Below are positions 34,166 through 45,519 of a stretch of DNA of 64,000 nt, in pieces. The DNA comes from Halichoerus grypus (Eukaryota > Chordata > Mammalia > Carnivora > Phocidae): assembly GCF_964656455.1 (NCBI RefSeq), contig NC_135726.1, forward strand, positions 22,765,168-22,829,167. The letters run 5' to 3'. Numbering within the stretch: position 1 is the first letter of the stretch; each line of letters opens with the position of its first letter. The notes under the pieces are model-generated. The model saw only the letters and a program-made list of their open reading frames with translations. It was not told the DNA's origin and did no database searches. Made by a program: the position numbers and the translations under genes.

Positions 34166-34838
34166 TTTAACCAGTACGCTCTGCTAATCTTTGATAATAT
34201 CTCTAGAGAATTTTGTTTATACGAGCACTGTGCTTCTGCTGCATACTTATAATAGTTAATATTTTTACAAGGTGGAAGAGCACTTGAGGTCAACATACTT
34301 TGCAAATTAAATTGAAAACTAAGATGGGATTTGGAAAGGAAAAGTTTGGGTAAAGTATGACACAATTTTCAAGATAGGCACCTAAGTACTTGAGAAATGT
34401 AACAACAGTACATCACATAGAAATTCAAATAACAATAAAATTAATTAGGAGCCATGTGGTGAACACTGGCTCTGAAGTGCTGTTAATATAATAAAGATAA
34501 AGACTAAAGAGAGTGATGGAGATTGACTCTAGATTCCCTGGTCGTGAATGCAAAAGGAGAATGCGCTTTCCACAAAAAATATGCATCAAAATATCAGAAG
34601 AAAGTTAAGAGATGACTTAGTAAGATAAATTTGAAAAAGGCACATCTCACTACTTTGCGAAAGGCTTACAACGGGCAGTTATGGAAGTCAGTACACAGTA
34701 TGCTAGTGAACTTACTCTCCTTGAACACGAACTCAGCCAAAGGAAAATGTTAAAGTTTGAAAATAATTTCAGTCTTTTTCCTTCTACGTGTTATTCTCAT
34801 TCTGTCTTCTCTTGTCATTCATATTAAGCCTCTTCTTT
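34166..34838. other. Unassigned intronic sequence
   Basis: Nothing recognised. Confidence 0.35.
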
Positions 34839-34854
34839 ATGAATATCTTCTTTT

Positions 34855-35054
34855 TTTTTTTTTTTAAAGATTTTTTATTTATTTATTTGAGAAAGAGAGA
34901 ATGAGAGACAGAGAGCACGAGCAGGAAGAGGGTCAGAGGGAGAAGCAAACCCCCCGCTGAGCAGGGAGCCCGATGCGGGACTCGATCCCGGGACTCCAGG
35001 ACCATGACCTGAGCTGAAGGCAGTTGCCTAACCAACTGAGCCACCCAGGCGCCC
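34855..35054 (-). mobile_element. Can-SINE ('gggactccagg' subfamily)
   Basis: Perfect 16-bp duplications 'atgaatatcttctttt' lie at 34839-34854 and 35055-35070. The reversed head 'gagccacccaggcgccc' ends at 35054. Confidence 0.95.
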
Positions 35055-35070
35055 ATGAATATCTTCTTTT

Positions 35071-36250
35071 ATGATAAACATGCTCGGATCCTCTTTTGGA
35101 GGAAGGCCCATCTAAAATACATACTATTTATTTTGTGTCTTTTCATCATCTTTGATTTGGAATACATTTAATCTTAGAGAATTGCTCTTGGCCTTCAAAA
35201 AAAAGATAAAGTGAAACATTCGATCTTAGAGAAAAGGGGTAAATGGAGCTCTATAGAGTTTATTTTTTTCTTGAACCGTGTGAGACCAAGCCACTGACTT
35301 GATGCCCCATCACCGTGGAAAACCTCAGGAAGTCCTTCCCACATGGATGCTTTTTTCCACAGCCATCATTATCAGGAAATTTATATCGATATGCCATTGA
35401 TTGCTCTTGAAAGCACAGACCTTGGTCAAATGTCTCCAATTGTGCTGTAATTTTTTTTTTTAATATTAAAAAGATAAAATCCAGGACTGCATGTGCATTA
35501 CCATTATGTTTCTAGAATGCTTCAATCTGGAATGTTTCTTGAGTCTTTGCTTTTATGACCTTTACACTTGCAGATTATAGAAAAACTAATGTATAGAATT
35601 CCTTAGTTAGGATTTGTCTGATGTTTCCTTGAGATTAAATCCAGAATAGGCATTTTAGGTAGTGCTATCACAGATAACATTGATTTGTATCAAGTGGAAC
35701 AAGATTCTGATTTATTCCATTATCGGTGATAATAATTTTGATAATAATTTCATTAAGGTGTTATCCAACCGTGTGTGTCCACTGTAAAGTTTTTTTTTCT
35801 CTTTGTACTTGATAACAACTTTGTAAGCAGATACTTTGCATCTAAGTAAATACCTTATTCTTCATCAAATTACTACCCCCCCCCAATTTTAGCATTCATT
35901 GAGGTTTCTTGGCTGCCACATGGTGGTTGTACTAATTCCCTCATTCCATCTGCATTTATTACTTGACATTCTTCTCTAAGGAAAAGCTTGATTTTCTTCC
36001 CATTTATTTGCTTGTGTATTTATTTATATTAGTTTAGACTTGTAGATTTCTGTTTTAATGAGTTGTGATAGTTATTTTCATTATCTTGATGCCATGATAA
36101 TAGTTATGTATATCATTTATACCAGACTTGGCCATGACATGCCCTTGAAACTGATTCTATGTCCTGTTGACATGCCTCATCATTCTTTGGGTACAGTCTT
36201 ATCACTGGCCAGTCTTCCAGGCTTCTTTTGTACTTTCCCTGACCCAGCCG
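35071..36250. other. Unassigned intronic sequence
   Basis: AT-rich with no recognised repeat family. Confidence 0.35.
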
Positions 36251-36262
36251 TGGAATTTGCCA

Positions 36263-36505
36263 TTCATTCACTCATTCATCTGTCTGTTTGTCTGTCTGTC
36301 TTTCTATATCTATGTATCTATGTATCTGTCTATCTGAAGGGGAGCAGGAGCAGAGGGGAGGGGTAGAGGGAGAGGGAAAGAATCTTAAGCCAACTCCCCA
36401 CCGAGCATGGATTCAGACACAGAGCTCGATCTCGCGACCCTGAGATCATGACCTGAGCCAAAACTGCTTCAGACACTCAACTGACCGAGCCTCCCAGGCA
36501 CCCCA
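36263..36505 (-). mobile_element. Old Can-SINE with a TCTG/TCTA-expanded tail
   Basis: Perfect 12-bp duplications 'tggaatttgcca' lie at 36251-36262 and 36506-36517. The body contains 'ctgagatcatgacctgagcc'. The tail side (about 36263-36338) has become a microsatellite of 'attc', 'tctg' and 'tatc' units. Confidence 0.92.
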
Positions 36506-36663
36506 TGGAATTTGCCAACTGTATAAAGAGACCTGGTTCCATTTAAATGAGACTGGTATTTGGTGCCAAATGCAGGATATTGGTTGTATTTATTGCTACC
36601 AAGGTGTTGCTATTGCCAAATCTCAGCAGACGGGACAGAACAAAGTAATGTACGGGAGCATCT

Positions 36664-36835
36664 GCACACGTGCATGCACACAACACACACATACACACAA
36701 CACACACAGCACACACACACACAACACACACAGCACACACACACACAACACACACACAACACACACAATACACACACAACACACACACAACACACAACAC
36801 ACACACAACACACAACACACACACACACACACACA
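36664..36835. repeat. CA-rich array with recurrent 'acaacacacac' units
   Basis: About 170 bp of CA dinucleotides regularly broken by AA ('acaacacac') and by 'gc' ('cacagcacac'). This gives a longer imperfect periodicity. It is open in all three frames on each strand as an artefact, with His-Thr or Val-Cys repeats. Confidence 0.95.
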
Positions 36836-36846
36836 GACTTATCTCT

Positions 36847-37152
36847 ACTGAGTTGAATGGTGTTCCCCCTAAATTTTGTCTGCCGAGGACTTTAGATTAG
36901 TGTCTTTGCAGATGTAATTAGTTAAATGGAGGCCTTGAGTTAGATGGAGGCAGAGATTGGAGTCGTGCTCCCCTAAGGAATGCCAAGAGCTACTAGTAGC
37001 TGGAAGGAGCAAGGGAACATCCTTCAGAAGAAACGTGGGCCAGTCAACGCTTCGATTTTGGACTCCAGAACTGTGAGAGAATAAATTCTTGTTGTTTTTA
37101 GCAACCCAATTTGTGATAATTTGTTATGGTAGCCAAAGGAAACTAAAACACT
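36847..37152 (+). mobile_element. MLT1-type LTR (ERVL-MaLR), 3' part best preserved
   Basis: 'gttgaatggtgttcccccta' opens it and 'tccagaactgtgagagaata', 'aattcttgttgtttttagca' and 'gttatggtagccaaaggaaa' close it. The central part is divergent. It begins within about 12 bp of the end of the CA array. Confidence 0.75.
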
Positions 37153-38672
37153 ATCTATCTTTTGAAAACCGTGAGTTCATCTCTAAACCTTCAATTCTAA
37201 AGTGACACCAGAGGGTTCATTACATATATATATATATTTTTCTCCAACAGTAGGAAACCTGAGTTTCTTTATCCTCAGTATATTTATTATTTGGATCACC
37301 CTTCACATCCTGTAATAAGGGATTTCCATTTACTCCGTCTGCCCAGCCCCCATCCCTCACACAAATGTTTACCTGCTGTTGTATTCTCCCTCCATCTTCC
37401 TACCCTTACACAGATTCCTATCTCACCCAGCCACGCTTAATGGCTTTTGTGCTAAATTGTTCAGATGGCACACAGATAGGAATGGAGGCAGGAAACTGTA
37501 TAATACTCTCTACTTTTATTCTCCTATATACCTCAATTGTTTCTTACGGTATAATAGGCCTGTGGCAACATTTTCCAATCTATATTCAAAATAGGTTTAC
37601 AAAAAGAAAAAAAATCAGATTCAACTGATAAACACTAAATTAAAGAAAAGGAAATGCTTTTGTGCTTCCAAGTCTTCAAAGTATTAATATATCATAATTT
37701 GATAAATTTGTATTATATGCTCTTTTGGAGATGCAGACATTTATATGATCCCAGAAACTATTTTTTTATAAATATCTTGCAGCACTAACATAATTTTACA
37801 CTACAAAAGCTTTACAAATGCATGTCTGATGAGAAGGCATTTTCGATTCTATGCAAGGCCACATGTTAGTTTAGCATGTAGCTAAACAGTAAAATTTGCA
37901 ATTTCTGAAGAGTGAATTAAAAATTATGATGACTGTAGCTTACATGGATTCACTTGTCATTCTTGTCACTGCCCAGTACTTATTTCAGTCCCATATAAAG
38001 GAGATTCCCAAAGTAATAAAGAGATTCATTTTCATATTCTTTTTTTTATTATTAAAGAAACAATTTTTGTCACATATGCTTAAAAGATCAAAGAATGTTC
38101 ATACTAATAAACAGCCTTAAACCTAACATTCTCCTTTCTTATAACTTAGAGGTCGTAGATTTCTTTCTTTCTCTTGGCTAGATTTAAAAAAAAAAAAAAA
38201 TGATACCATTTCTCTATTTTAAAGGAAAGATGCCAAGTAAGAAGGGGGAAATACATATCTTGATGGATTTGATTATATTTTTTTGTCTTGTTTGATTCAG
38301 AGTGATGAACAAAACTGAAATTCTTTAGGAAAACATGGGTGGGAAATCGTGGGGATTGAAATAAATACTCTCAAAAGAAATCCAGCTGCTCTACCTGATA
38401 TGAATGCCTGGAACAGCTGTGGTTCTGAAACTCTTAAGATGACATGAGGATTGTGTAGTTTCTATTTTGCATAAAGAAGCTAACCTTCATTAGAGATACA
38501 TATTTGAAATACTGAAATATTTTACTATCAGTAAGTCTGTACTTTTCATAAGGAAATTTAAAATACTCTAGAAAAACTTTGTATTCTGGGTCAAGGGTTG
38601 AGAAACCAAGATAGGATTCTACCCAGACAATCTGATGATCCTGTTGTCTTCCTTGTCTCTTTGCCTTCACAT
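37153..38672. other. Unassigned intronic sequence
   Basis: Short (TA)n near 37224-37238 and an A-run near 38187-38200. No gene or repeat family recognised. Confidence 0.35.
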
Positions 38673-38688
38673 GAGAATTAATATTTTA

Positions 38689-38913
38689 TTTTATTTTATT
38701 TTATTTTTTTTATTTTTTTATTTTTTAAAGATTTTATTTATTTATTTGAGAGAGAGAGAATGAGAGAGACAGCAAATGAGAGGGGGGAGGGTCAGAGGGA
38801 GAAGCAGACTCCCTGCCGAGCAGGGAGCCCGATGCGGGACTCGATCCAGGGACTCCAGGATCATGACCTGAGCCGAAGGCAGTCGCTTAACCAACTGAGC
38901 CACCCAGGCGCCC
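38689..38913 (-). mobile_element. Can-SINE with (TTTTA)n tail
   Basis: Perfect 16-bp duplications 'gagaattaatatttta' lie at 38673-38688 and 38914-38929. The tail has expanded into TTTTA repeats (38685-38725). Confidence 0.95.
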
Positions 38914-38929
38914 GAGAATTAATATTTTA

Positions 38930-39370
38930 GGACTCAACATATTTATTGATTCCAGAGGCAAAAGGGCAAATCCTCTGTAAGTTATTCAAGCCATGTTTGT
39001 GTCCAGAGCTCTGTGAATTAGCATCAACACCCACAGTTTTATGAATTTTTTCTTACATTGTCATTATAGGAAATCATGAATTAAAAAGGACCAGAGAGTA
39101 AAAGCTTATAGAGTTCAGCCTTTGCCCACATTCGCCTGTTAGAGAAATGAATCAACTGCATGTCAGGGCAGCTCCAAAACACGCATTTGTGAAATTCTGA
39201 AGTCTTGGCCGAAAATGAATGTGGGACACCGTTGTCAATATATTTTTGGTGTCAGCATGCTCTTCTCAGAACCTTGCCTCTTGGAGCTGGTTCCGGGGAT
39301 TCCTTAGTGTCTCTATGCATGTATTAATATTATTTCTTTAACTTTGATATTTGTGCTGTAGTACTTTCTG
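38930..39370. other. Unassigned intronic sequence
   Basis: Nothing recognised. Confidence 0.35.
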
Positions 39371-39386
39371 GATTCACTGGATTTTA

Positions 39387-39593
39387 TTTATTTTTATTTT
39401 TATTTTTTAAGATTTTTTTATTTATTTGATAGAGAGACACAGTGAGAGAGGGAACACAAGCAGGGGGAGTGGGAGAGGGAGAAGCAGGCTTCCCGCTGAG
39501 CAGGGAGCCCGATGCGGGGCTCGATCCCAGGACCCTGGGATCACAACCCGAGCCAAAGCAGACGCTTAACGACTGAGCCACCCAGGCGCCCCG
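39387..39593 (-). mobile_element. Can-SINE
   Basis: Duplications 'gattcactggatttta' (39371-39386) and 'gagtcactggatttta' (39594-39609) differ at one base. The reversed head 'gagccacccaggcgcccc' is intact. Confidence 0.95.
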
Positions 39594-39609
39594 GAGTCAC
39601 TGGATTTTA

Positions 39610-41199
39610 AAAGTTACCGTTTGATTATTTTTGACCCAAAGGCCTTTATTTCTTGGCTGATTAACAGTCACAGTTGTATGAGATAGGTGGTGGTGTTTTT
39701 TTCCTATTCTCCTTACCAATAACTTCACATAGAGAAAAACAGTGAAATTTATTTGGCAAGATAGCTACATGTATAGATCAGCACATAGATTAATAGATAA
39801 AATATGGTAGAGTTGTTAAAAGAAGTAAAGGATAAAGCTATTTAGATTTGTAGAATATAGACTGATGGCAAAAAGAGCTGTAAGTGTGTGTGTTTGTGTA
39901 CTTGATATATAATTAGATCTAAAACAAGACAAAGATAGTTACATATGAGACTGTAGATTAGAATATACAGATTGTTTCAGGTACATCTCCCGTTGTAAGG
40001 AAACAAGTTTTTAATCCCTTGTGTCTGTATTTGAAGAGTAAAGTCTTTATAACCGTATTTGTGCCACTGTTGAAGATGATTTTATTCATTTTCTTTTTGT
40101 CCGTGAGCATGACACTGAGGAGTCTTCCCTTTATAACCATGTTAGATTTTTCATTTCTCATCATTATCTAGCAATTATGAATCTTTTCAAGCCCCAAGAG
40201 TCCTCTGAGTTCAAGAAGTACATTTTAGGGTAGGAGACGGGGAGAGGGCATTTGTAGAGGAAGACCCCAGAAGTAAAAGTGCCATTTTCATCACATTATA
40301 TCACGAGTACCTACTATCAATAGGATTTATTCCTCTTGCTGTTAAGCTTAGTCACCTGGCTGAGGTATTATTTTTTATCAGGTTTATCTACTGTAAAGTT
40401 CCTCTTTTCCCCCTCCTTTCCATACTATAGCCTTTGGAAGGAAGTCTCCATGTGCAGCATGTATTCAAGGAGTGAGAAGTTATGCTTCCCCCCACACCAC
40501 GTACTCATGTGGATTTCCCATACATAGGACATTTGTCTCTTTCCTTCCTTCTTTTTTTTCTTTCTCTCTTTCATTTAATCAATATGTACTCAAGAGTTAT
40601 TTATTTTACACTTTGGTTTATAATCCAATACAGCTTTATTTTCTTGCCCAATTTCTTTTTCAGCTTTGGCACCTGGGAGCGCTTTTAGTTGTCTCCTGTG
40701 TCCCTTTGACATCTATCCATCATCATCATCATCATCATCGTCATCATCATTAGTATTTTGGTTTGGATTTTAGCACTTACTTACTTTCTTACTTTCTTGT
40801 ACTGCATTATGCTCCAGGCTTATCTTGAATACTTATTGCTCCAATTCTAGACTTAACTATTTATCCAAGGAGCCCTGGTTCCTTTTATTGGGGTGTCAGA
40901 AACCAAGATGAGTGTTGCTCCTGAGTTGCCTTTCCTTCTAGGCCCTCTCCGCTGATACAGGGAGGACAAATACATGTAGGTATACTAATTTATACACACA
41001 CATATATATGCATATATGTTATACAAATCTATAATATATGAAGAGTATACTAGCATATGTACTAATAGTATACTAATCTGTATGTTAGGGTGTGTGTGTT
41101 TACAGCGTACTTACATACACACATACACACACACACTTAGGTCTGCTCCTTTTCCCCCCGCCACCCTCAGTAAGTTTTAAAATACATATGTAATATAGT
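39610..41199. other. Unassigned intronic sequence with a (TCA)n tract
   Basis: Holds the trinucleotide repeat at 40716-40750 and CA/TA-rich DNA near 40990-41135. No other recognised feature. Confidence 0.4.
40716..40750. repeat. (TCA)n trinucleotide repeat
   Basis: About eleven CAT/TCA units, interrupted once by 'tcg'. Confidence 0.93.
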
Positions 41200-41830
41200 T
41201 GAATTATTTTGTCACAGGTTGCATTTTATCCTGGGAAACTCTGACATCCTAATTTTTAAAAATTTGCATATATTGAGATTTATTTATTGTGCTATAATGT
41301 TTAATGGTTTTAACAAATACATTGTGCCGTGGGTCCAGCATTACAGTATCATACAGAATAGCTTTAGTGCCTTAAAAATATCTCTTGAGTTTTACCTATT
41401 AAACTTTTTCATTTCCTTAACTCCCAGCCACCACTGATCTGTTCATTGACTCTATAATTTTGTCTTTCCTAAAATGTCATATAAAGGAATATAGTATGTA
41501 GACCTTTCACTTAGTGATGTGCATTTAAGACTGATCCATGTTTTTGCATGGCTTAATAGTTCATTCCTTTTCATTACTAAGTACTACTCTGTTGTGTGGA
41601 TTGCCATAATTTGTTTATCCATTTACCTACTGAAGGATATTTTGATTGTTTCCAGTTCTTTGTGATTATAAATAAAGCTGTTATTAGCATTCAGATACAG
41701 ATTTTTGTTTAGAAGTAAGTTTTCAGTTCAGTTGGATAAATAAACTGAACTGAAAAAATTCGGTTCATTTGACTGCTTGATCATATGGTAAGCTTATATT
41801 TAATTTTGTAAGAAATTCTAATTGGTTTTG
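41200..41830 (-). mobile_element. Ancient L1 (L1M-type) 3' region
   Basis: 'ccaccactgatctgttcatt', 'cctaaaatgtcatataaagg', 'catggcttaatagttcattc', 'aatttgtttatccatttacc' and 'tgtttccagttctttgtgat' follow the reversed end of ORF2 and the 3' UTR of old mammalian L1s. It is too diverged to code. Confidence 0.75.
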
Positions 41831-42160
41831 CCAAAACACTGACCACAAAGCCCTGTTTATAATCTATAAAACATGATAAAGATATCCCTCTTAGGTCATC
41901 AGACAAAACAATGGTAGAAAACCTAGAACAGAAAGCAATCTGTTAATATAGAGATGAACTTAAGTACTTGAATGAGTTCCAGTGATCACATTATAAGCAG
42001 GAACTATCTTAAAATCTTGTGAGACCTTTGGGAAATGCTACCTGAGGATTTTTTATCTTTCCTTTCTTCTGGTCAAAATGAGTCCCCCTGATTCTATTCT
42101 TCGGCAATGTGTTCATGGGCACTGTTCACTGGCTTGCCACTAAAAACATTACTCTGCCTA
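41831..42160. other. Unassigned intronic sequence
   Basis: Nothing recognised. Confidence 0.3.
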
Positions 42161-42172
42161 TTCCTGCTTTTT

Positions 42173-42370
42173 TTTTTTTTTTTTAAGATTTTATTTATTT
42201 ATTTGACAGAGAGAGACACAGTGAGAGAGGGAACGGGAGTGGGGGAGTGGGAGAGGGAGAAGCAGCTTCCCGCAGAGCAGGGAGCCCGATGCGGGGCTGG
42301 ATCCCAGGACCCTGGGACCATGACCTGAGCTGAAGGCAGATGCTTAACGACTGAGCCACCCAGGCACCCC
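42173..42370 (-). mobile_element. Can-SINE
   Basis: 11-bp duplications 'tcctgcttttt' lie at 42162-42172 and 42371-42381. The reversed head 'gagccacccaggcacccc' ends at 42370. Confidence 0.94.
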
Positions 42371-42381
42371 TCCTGCTTTTT

Positions 42382-43359
42382 GGAAGCTTGTGTGAAAAAG
42401 GGAATGAGTACAGGAATGAATATCTTATAGTCAGTAACCACCTCTAGAGAACATACCTCTGCAGCAGTGAACCCCCACCGACTGTGCCTAATTCCTATTT
42501 TGTTTATTCTCTACTAACTGTCCATCTCCTCATTGACAGTATGGATAATTAGCAGTCAGTTTATATAAGGGTGCTTCTGTTCCGGAACACAGGTAGGCGT
42601 TTGATCAGATCTAATTCAATTAGTTTCAACCCCAGGTATTTGCCATGAAGACTGAGAAGATGTTGAAATACTATCTTTCCAAGTAGTTCAACGTGGAAAT
42701 AGGTGAATGTGGAAACTATTAGGTAGACGTCATTGCTTCATGGTATATATTAGAGAAATGGAAAAGCAGCTACACTTTGCAGTGCAGGGAAGGGGATGCA
42801 ACAGGTAACAAAGAGAAGAAAAAGTGAGACACTGTGAAACTTCTTATTGGATTTTTTAGGCTCTAGTTCTAGAAGCATACTAAGCCTTAGACAGTTCCCA
42901 TCTCTGGTTTCCATGATACTCCATCCTTCCATACATGACACCCCCACAATGGGAGGGGCATATTATATTTCTTAAGAACAAACATCTCTTAAGAAATAGA
43001 AAGTTGTCCTTTGCATGCTGTCGGTGTTTGTGGAAAGAAGGGATTTGAAGGATATAGAAGCATTTTTCTTCCTGGATATTTAAACTGTGTATAAAGATAA
43101 TTATGCCCACTCAAATTATATGCAGTTTTTTTCATTATATGGACCTAGAGAATAGACCATCACTCTTGTGTCTTCCCTCTGAAAGATCTTGGCTCTTCAG
43201 CAGAAGGCATGGTATGAGTGATATGTAGTGCTTATCTTCATAATACAATGAAAAGAGGAAGTTTTGTCTTTAGCTGGCATCAATTGCTGCCCATACAAAA
43301 ACAGTGAACTGAAATGTTATATTCCTGGGAGTGTTTAAACCAGAATTGGGGATGGGATA
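42382..43359. other. Unassigned intronic sequence
   Basis: No recognised feature. Confidence 0.35.
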
Positions 43360-43379
43360 TCCCTTCTGCCAAGCTTTTA

Positions 43380-43775
43380 TTTTTTATTTTTTACTTATTT
43401 ATTTTTAATTTTTTTAATTAACATATAATGTATTATCTGTTTCAGAGGTACAGGTCTGTGATTCATCAGTCTTATACAATACACAGTGCTCACCACAACA
43501 CATACCCTCCCCAGTGTCCATCACCCAGCCACGCCATCCCTCCCACCCCCCTCCACTCCAGCAACCCTCAGTTTGTTTCCTGAGATTAAGAGTCTCATGG
43601 TTTGTCTCCCTCTCTGGTTTCGTCTTGTTTCATTTTTCCCTCCCTTCCCCTATGATCTTCTGTCTTGTTTCTCAGATTCCTCATATCAGTGAGATCATAT
43701 GATACTTGTCTTTCTCTGATTGACTTATTTTGCTTAGCATAATACTCTCTAGTTCCATCCACATCATTGCAAATG
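43380..43775 (-). mobile_element. Short 5'-truncated L1 insertion (3' UTR and ORF2 end)
   Basis: Perfect 20-bp duplications 'tcccttctgccaagctttta' lie at 43360-43379 and 43776-43795. The insert carries the L1 3' UTR ('tttcagaggtacaggtctgt', 'gctcaccacaacacataccc') and the last ~30 ORF2 codons in reverse, with an A-rich tail at 43380-43420. Confidence 0.96.
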
Positions 43776-43795
43776 TCCCTTCTGCCAAGCTTTTA

Positions 43796-44479
43796 AAAGG
43801 ATCATGCATCTCCTTGTCCTGGGAAAGAAAGAGAAAATGAGAGAAGGAATATTCTCAGTTTAGTATGAAAAAAGACTCTTGATGCCAAGCTCAATGTCAC
43901 TTTTCCATCCATTTATATTCACAGATCCTATTAATGGATGTAAGATAACCTACAGTCTTCTGTGCTTTGTTCTTTTGAAAATTACTATTAAAGAAAAGCG
44001 GGATGATCAAGACTGAAAACAAAGGACAAAATTCATTCCTGAGTATGTCTTTATTGTCCTTTTTCTCACCTTGACAGAATTATCTGAATAATCATAATCA
44101 CCCCAGGATCCTTTTTTTTTTTTTTGTATTGTTATTCCTGTGTAATTATTAGGGCTGCTGATACCATTAGGTGACAATGAAATAATATTAAACAATCCCC
44201 ACACATTTATGTATATGTAACAAGTTACAATGTCAAAGTTAAATGAAAGGAGAAGTGCCAAGTGTCTCACGGCTTCAGTAAATGCTATGCAGGCGCACTG
44301 TGAGCACCTTTTAGGGGGACTGCACGGTGAGGAAAGGAAGACCATGGGTTGTGAATCCAGCATTGTCTCCCCTGCTTCATTTAGCACTAAGGGCATCGGT
44401 AAGTCAGAATTTTTATAAGCAAGGACAACAGTTCTTGTTCCTATTCAGGCTTTTCTGTGTTCTTGCCTTTTCTTGTCCC
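43796..44479. other. Unassigned intronic sequence
   Basis: T-run near 44111-44125. Nothing else recognised. Confidence 0.35.
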
Positions 44480-44790
44480 TGGTACATATTTTTAAATTAT
44501 GCATTAAAGTGTAATATCCACAGAGTAAACTGCATATGTCATAAGAGCCCATGCTCACAAGCTGAACAGATTCATGTAATTAGCACCCAAATAAAAAATC
44601 AGAATAGTACTTGCCTTGCAAAATTCATTCTTGGGCTTCTTTCTGTCACTTGTGCCCATAAGAACAACCAGTATCCTCACTTCTAAAGTTACAGCGTTTT
44701 GCCTCTTTTATACTTTATATAGGTGGACTCATACACTCGGCATTTGTGCCTGGTTTCTTTCTCTCAGTACTCCAAATGGGCTTGAAACCA
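44480..44790 (-). mobile_element. Ancient L1 (L1M-type) 3' fragment
   Basis: 'tcatgtaattagcacccaaa', 'accagtatcctcacttctaa' and 'atataggtggactcatacac' are reversed L1M 3'-end sequence. Confidence 0.65.
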
Positions 44791-45110
44791 GTTCTACCAA
44801 ATATACAAGATACGTGAATGAGTCAGTGAATATATTGATTTTTATATTCATTTATCCTGTTGATTGCTTTCCCCGTTCTCTTTTCTTTTTTATTCTGGTG
44901 TTAGAAGGTGACTTTACCATTAGATATGTTATTTTGGGTATCCTTTCATTATGTACCCAGCTCGAGGCACCTAAGGGGGAACTTCCATATCAGGACCAGG
45001 GTTGGTTTAGGTAAGTCTGCATCCATGGGACACAGAACAGGTCTCTAATGTGCCTGAAACAGATCTCACTTATTTCTAAAAGGAATTTATTTATTAAACT
45101 ACCTTTATCC

Positions 45111-45229
45111 CAGGGGCACCTGGCTGGTTCAGTCAGTGGAGCATGCAACTCCTGATCTTGGAGTTGTAGGTTTGAGCCCCCTGTCAGGTGTGGAGATTAC
45201 TTTGAAAGCAAAAACAAAAACGATCTTTA
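45111..45229 (+). mobile_element. Short Can-SINE, 'gatcttggagttg' subfamily
   Basis: Perfect 15-bp duplications 'aaactacctttatcc' lie at 45096-45110 and 45230-45244. The head 'ggggcacctggctggttcag' and 'gtgtggagattactttgaaa' relate it to the copy at 18356. Confidence 0.95.
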
Positions 45230-45310
45230 AAACTACCTTTATCCAAAAGGGGGTGGGGGTGGGGGACCTGGCATTCTGCCTTTTTTTTTTTTTTTTTAAA
45301 TTTCATCCCC

Positions 45311-45506
45311 ATTGGGCGCCTGGGTGGCTCAGTCATTAAGCGTCTGCCTTTGGCTCAGGTCATGATTCCATGGTCCTGGGATCGAGCCCTGCATCGGGCT
45401 CCCTGCTCAGCGGGAAGCCTGCTTCTCCCTCTCCCACTCCACCTGCTTGTGTTCCCTCTCTCGCTGTCTCTCTCCCTGTCAAATAAATAAGTAAAATCTT
45501 TAAAAA
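45311..45506 (+). mobile_element. Can-SINE, full length
   Basis: Perfect 13-bp duplications 'aaatttcatcccc' lie at 45298-45310 and 45507-45519. The full arctoid-type body is present: 'ggatcgagccctgcatcggg', 'ctcccactccacctgcttgt' and 'gttccctctctcgctgtctc'. Confidence 0.96.
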
Positions 45507-45519
45507 AAATTTCATCCCC

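Noticed and set aside
36543..36900. Several overlapping open frames on both strands (His-Thr and Val-Cys repeats)
   Set aside because: They are translations of the CA-rich microsatellite, open in every frame by composition alone.
44007..44396. 129-codon minus-strand open frame
   Set aside because: It crosses a T-run, has no recognisable domain, and no start or splice context. Its length is unremarkable for a window of this size.
45311..45506. tRNA-like A and B boxes suggesting tRNA genes (here and at other SINE heads)
   Set aside because: These are the tRNA-derived heads of Can-SINEs with target duplications and tails, not functional tRNA genes.
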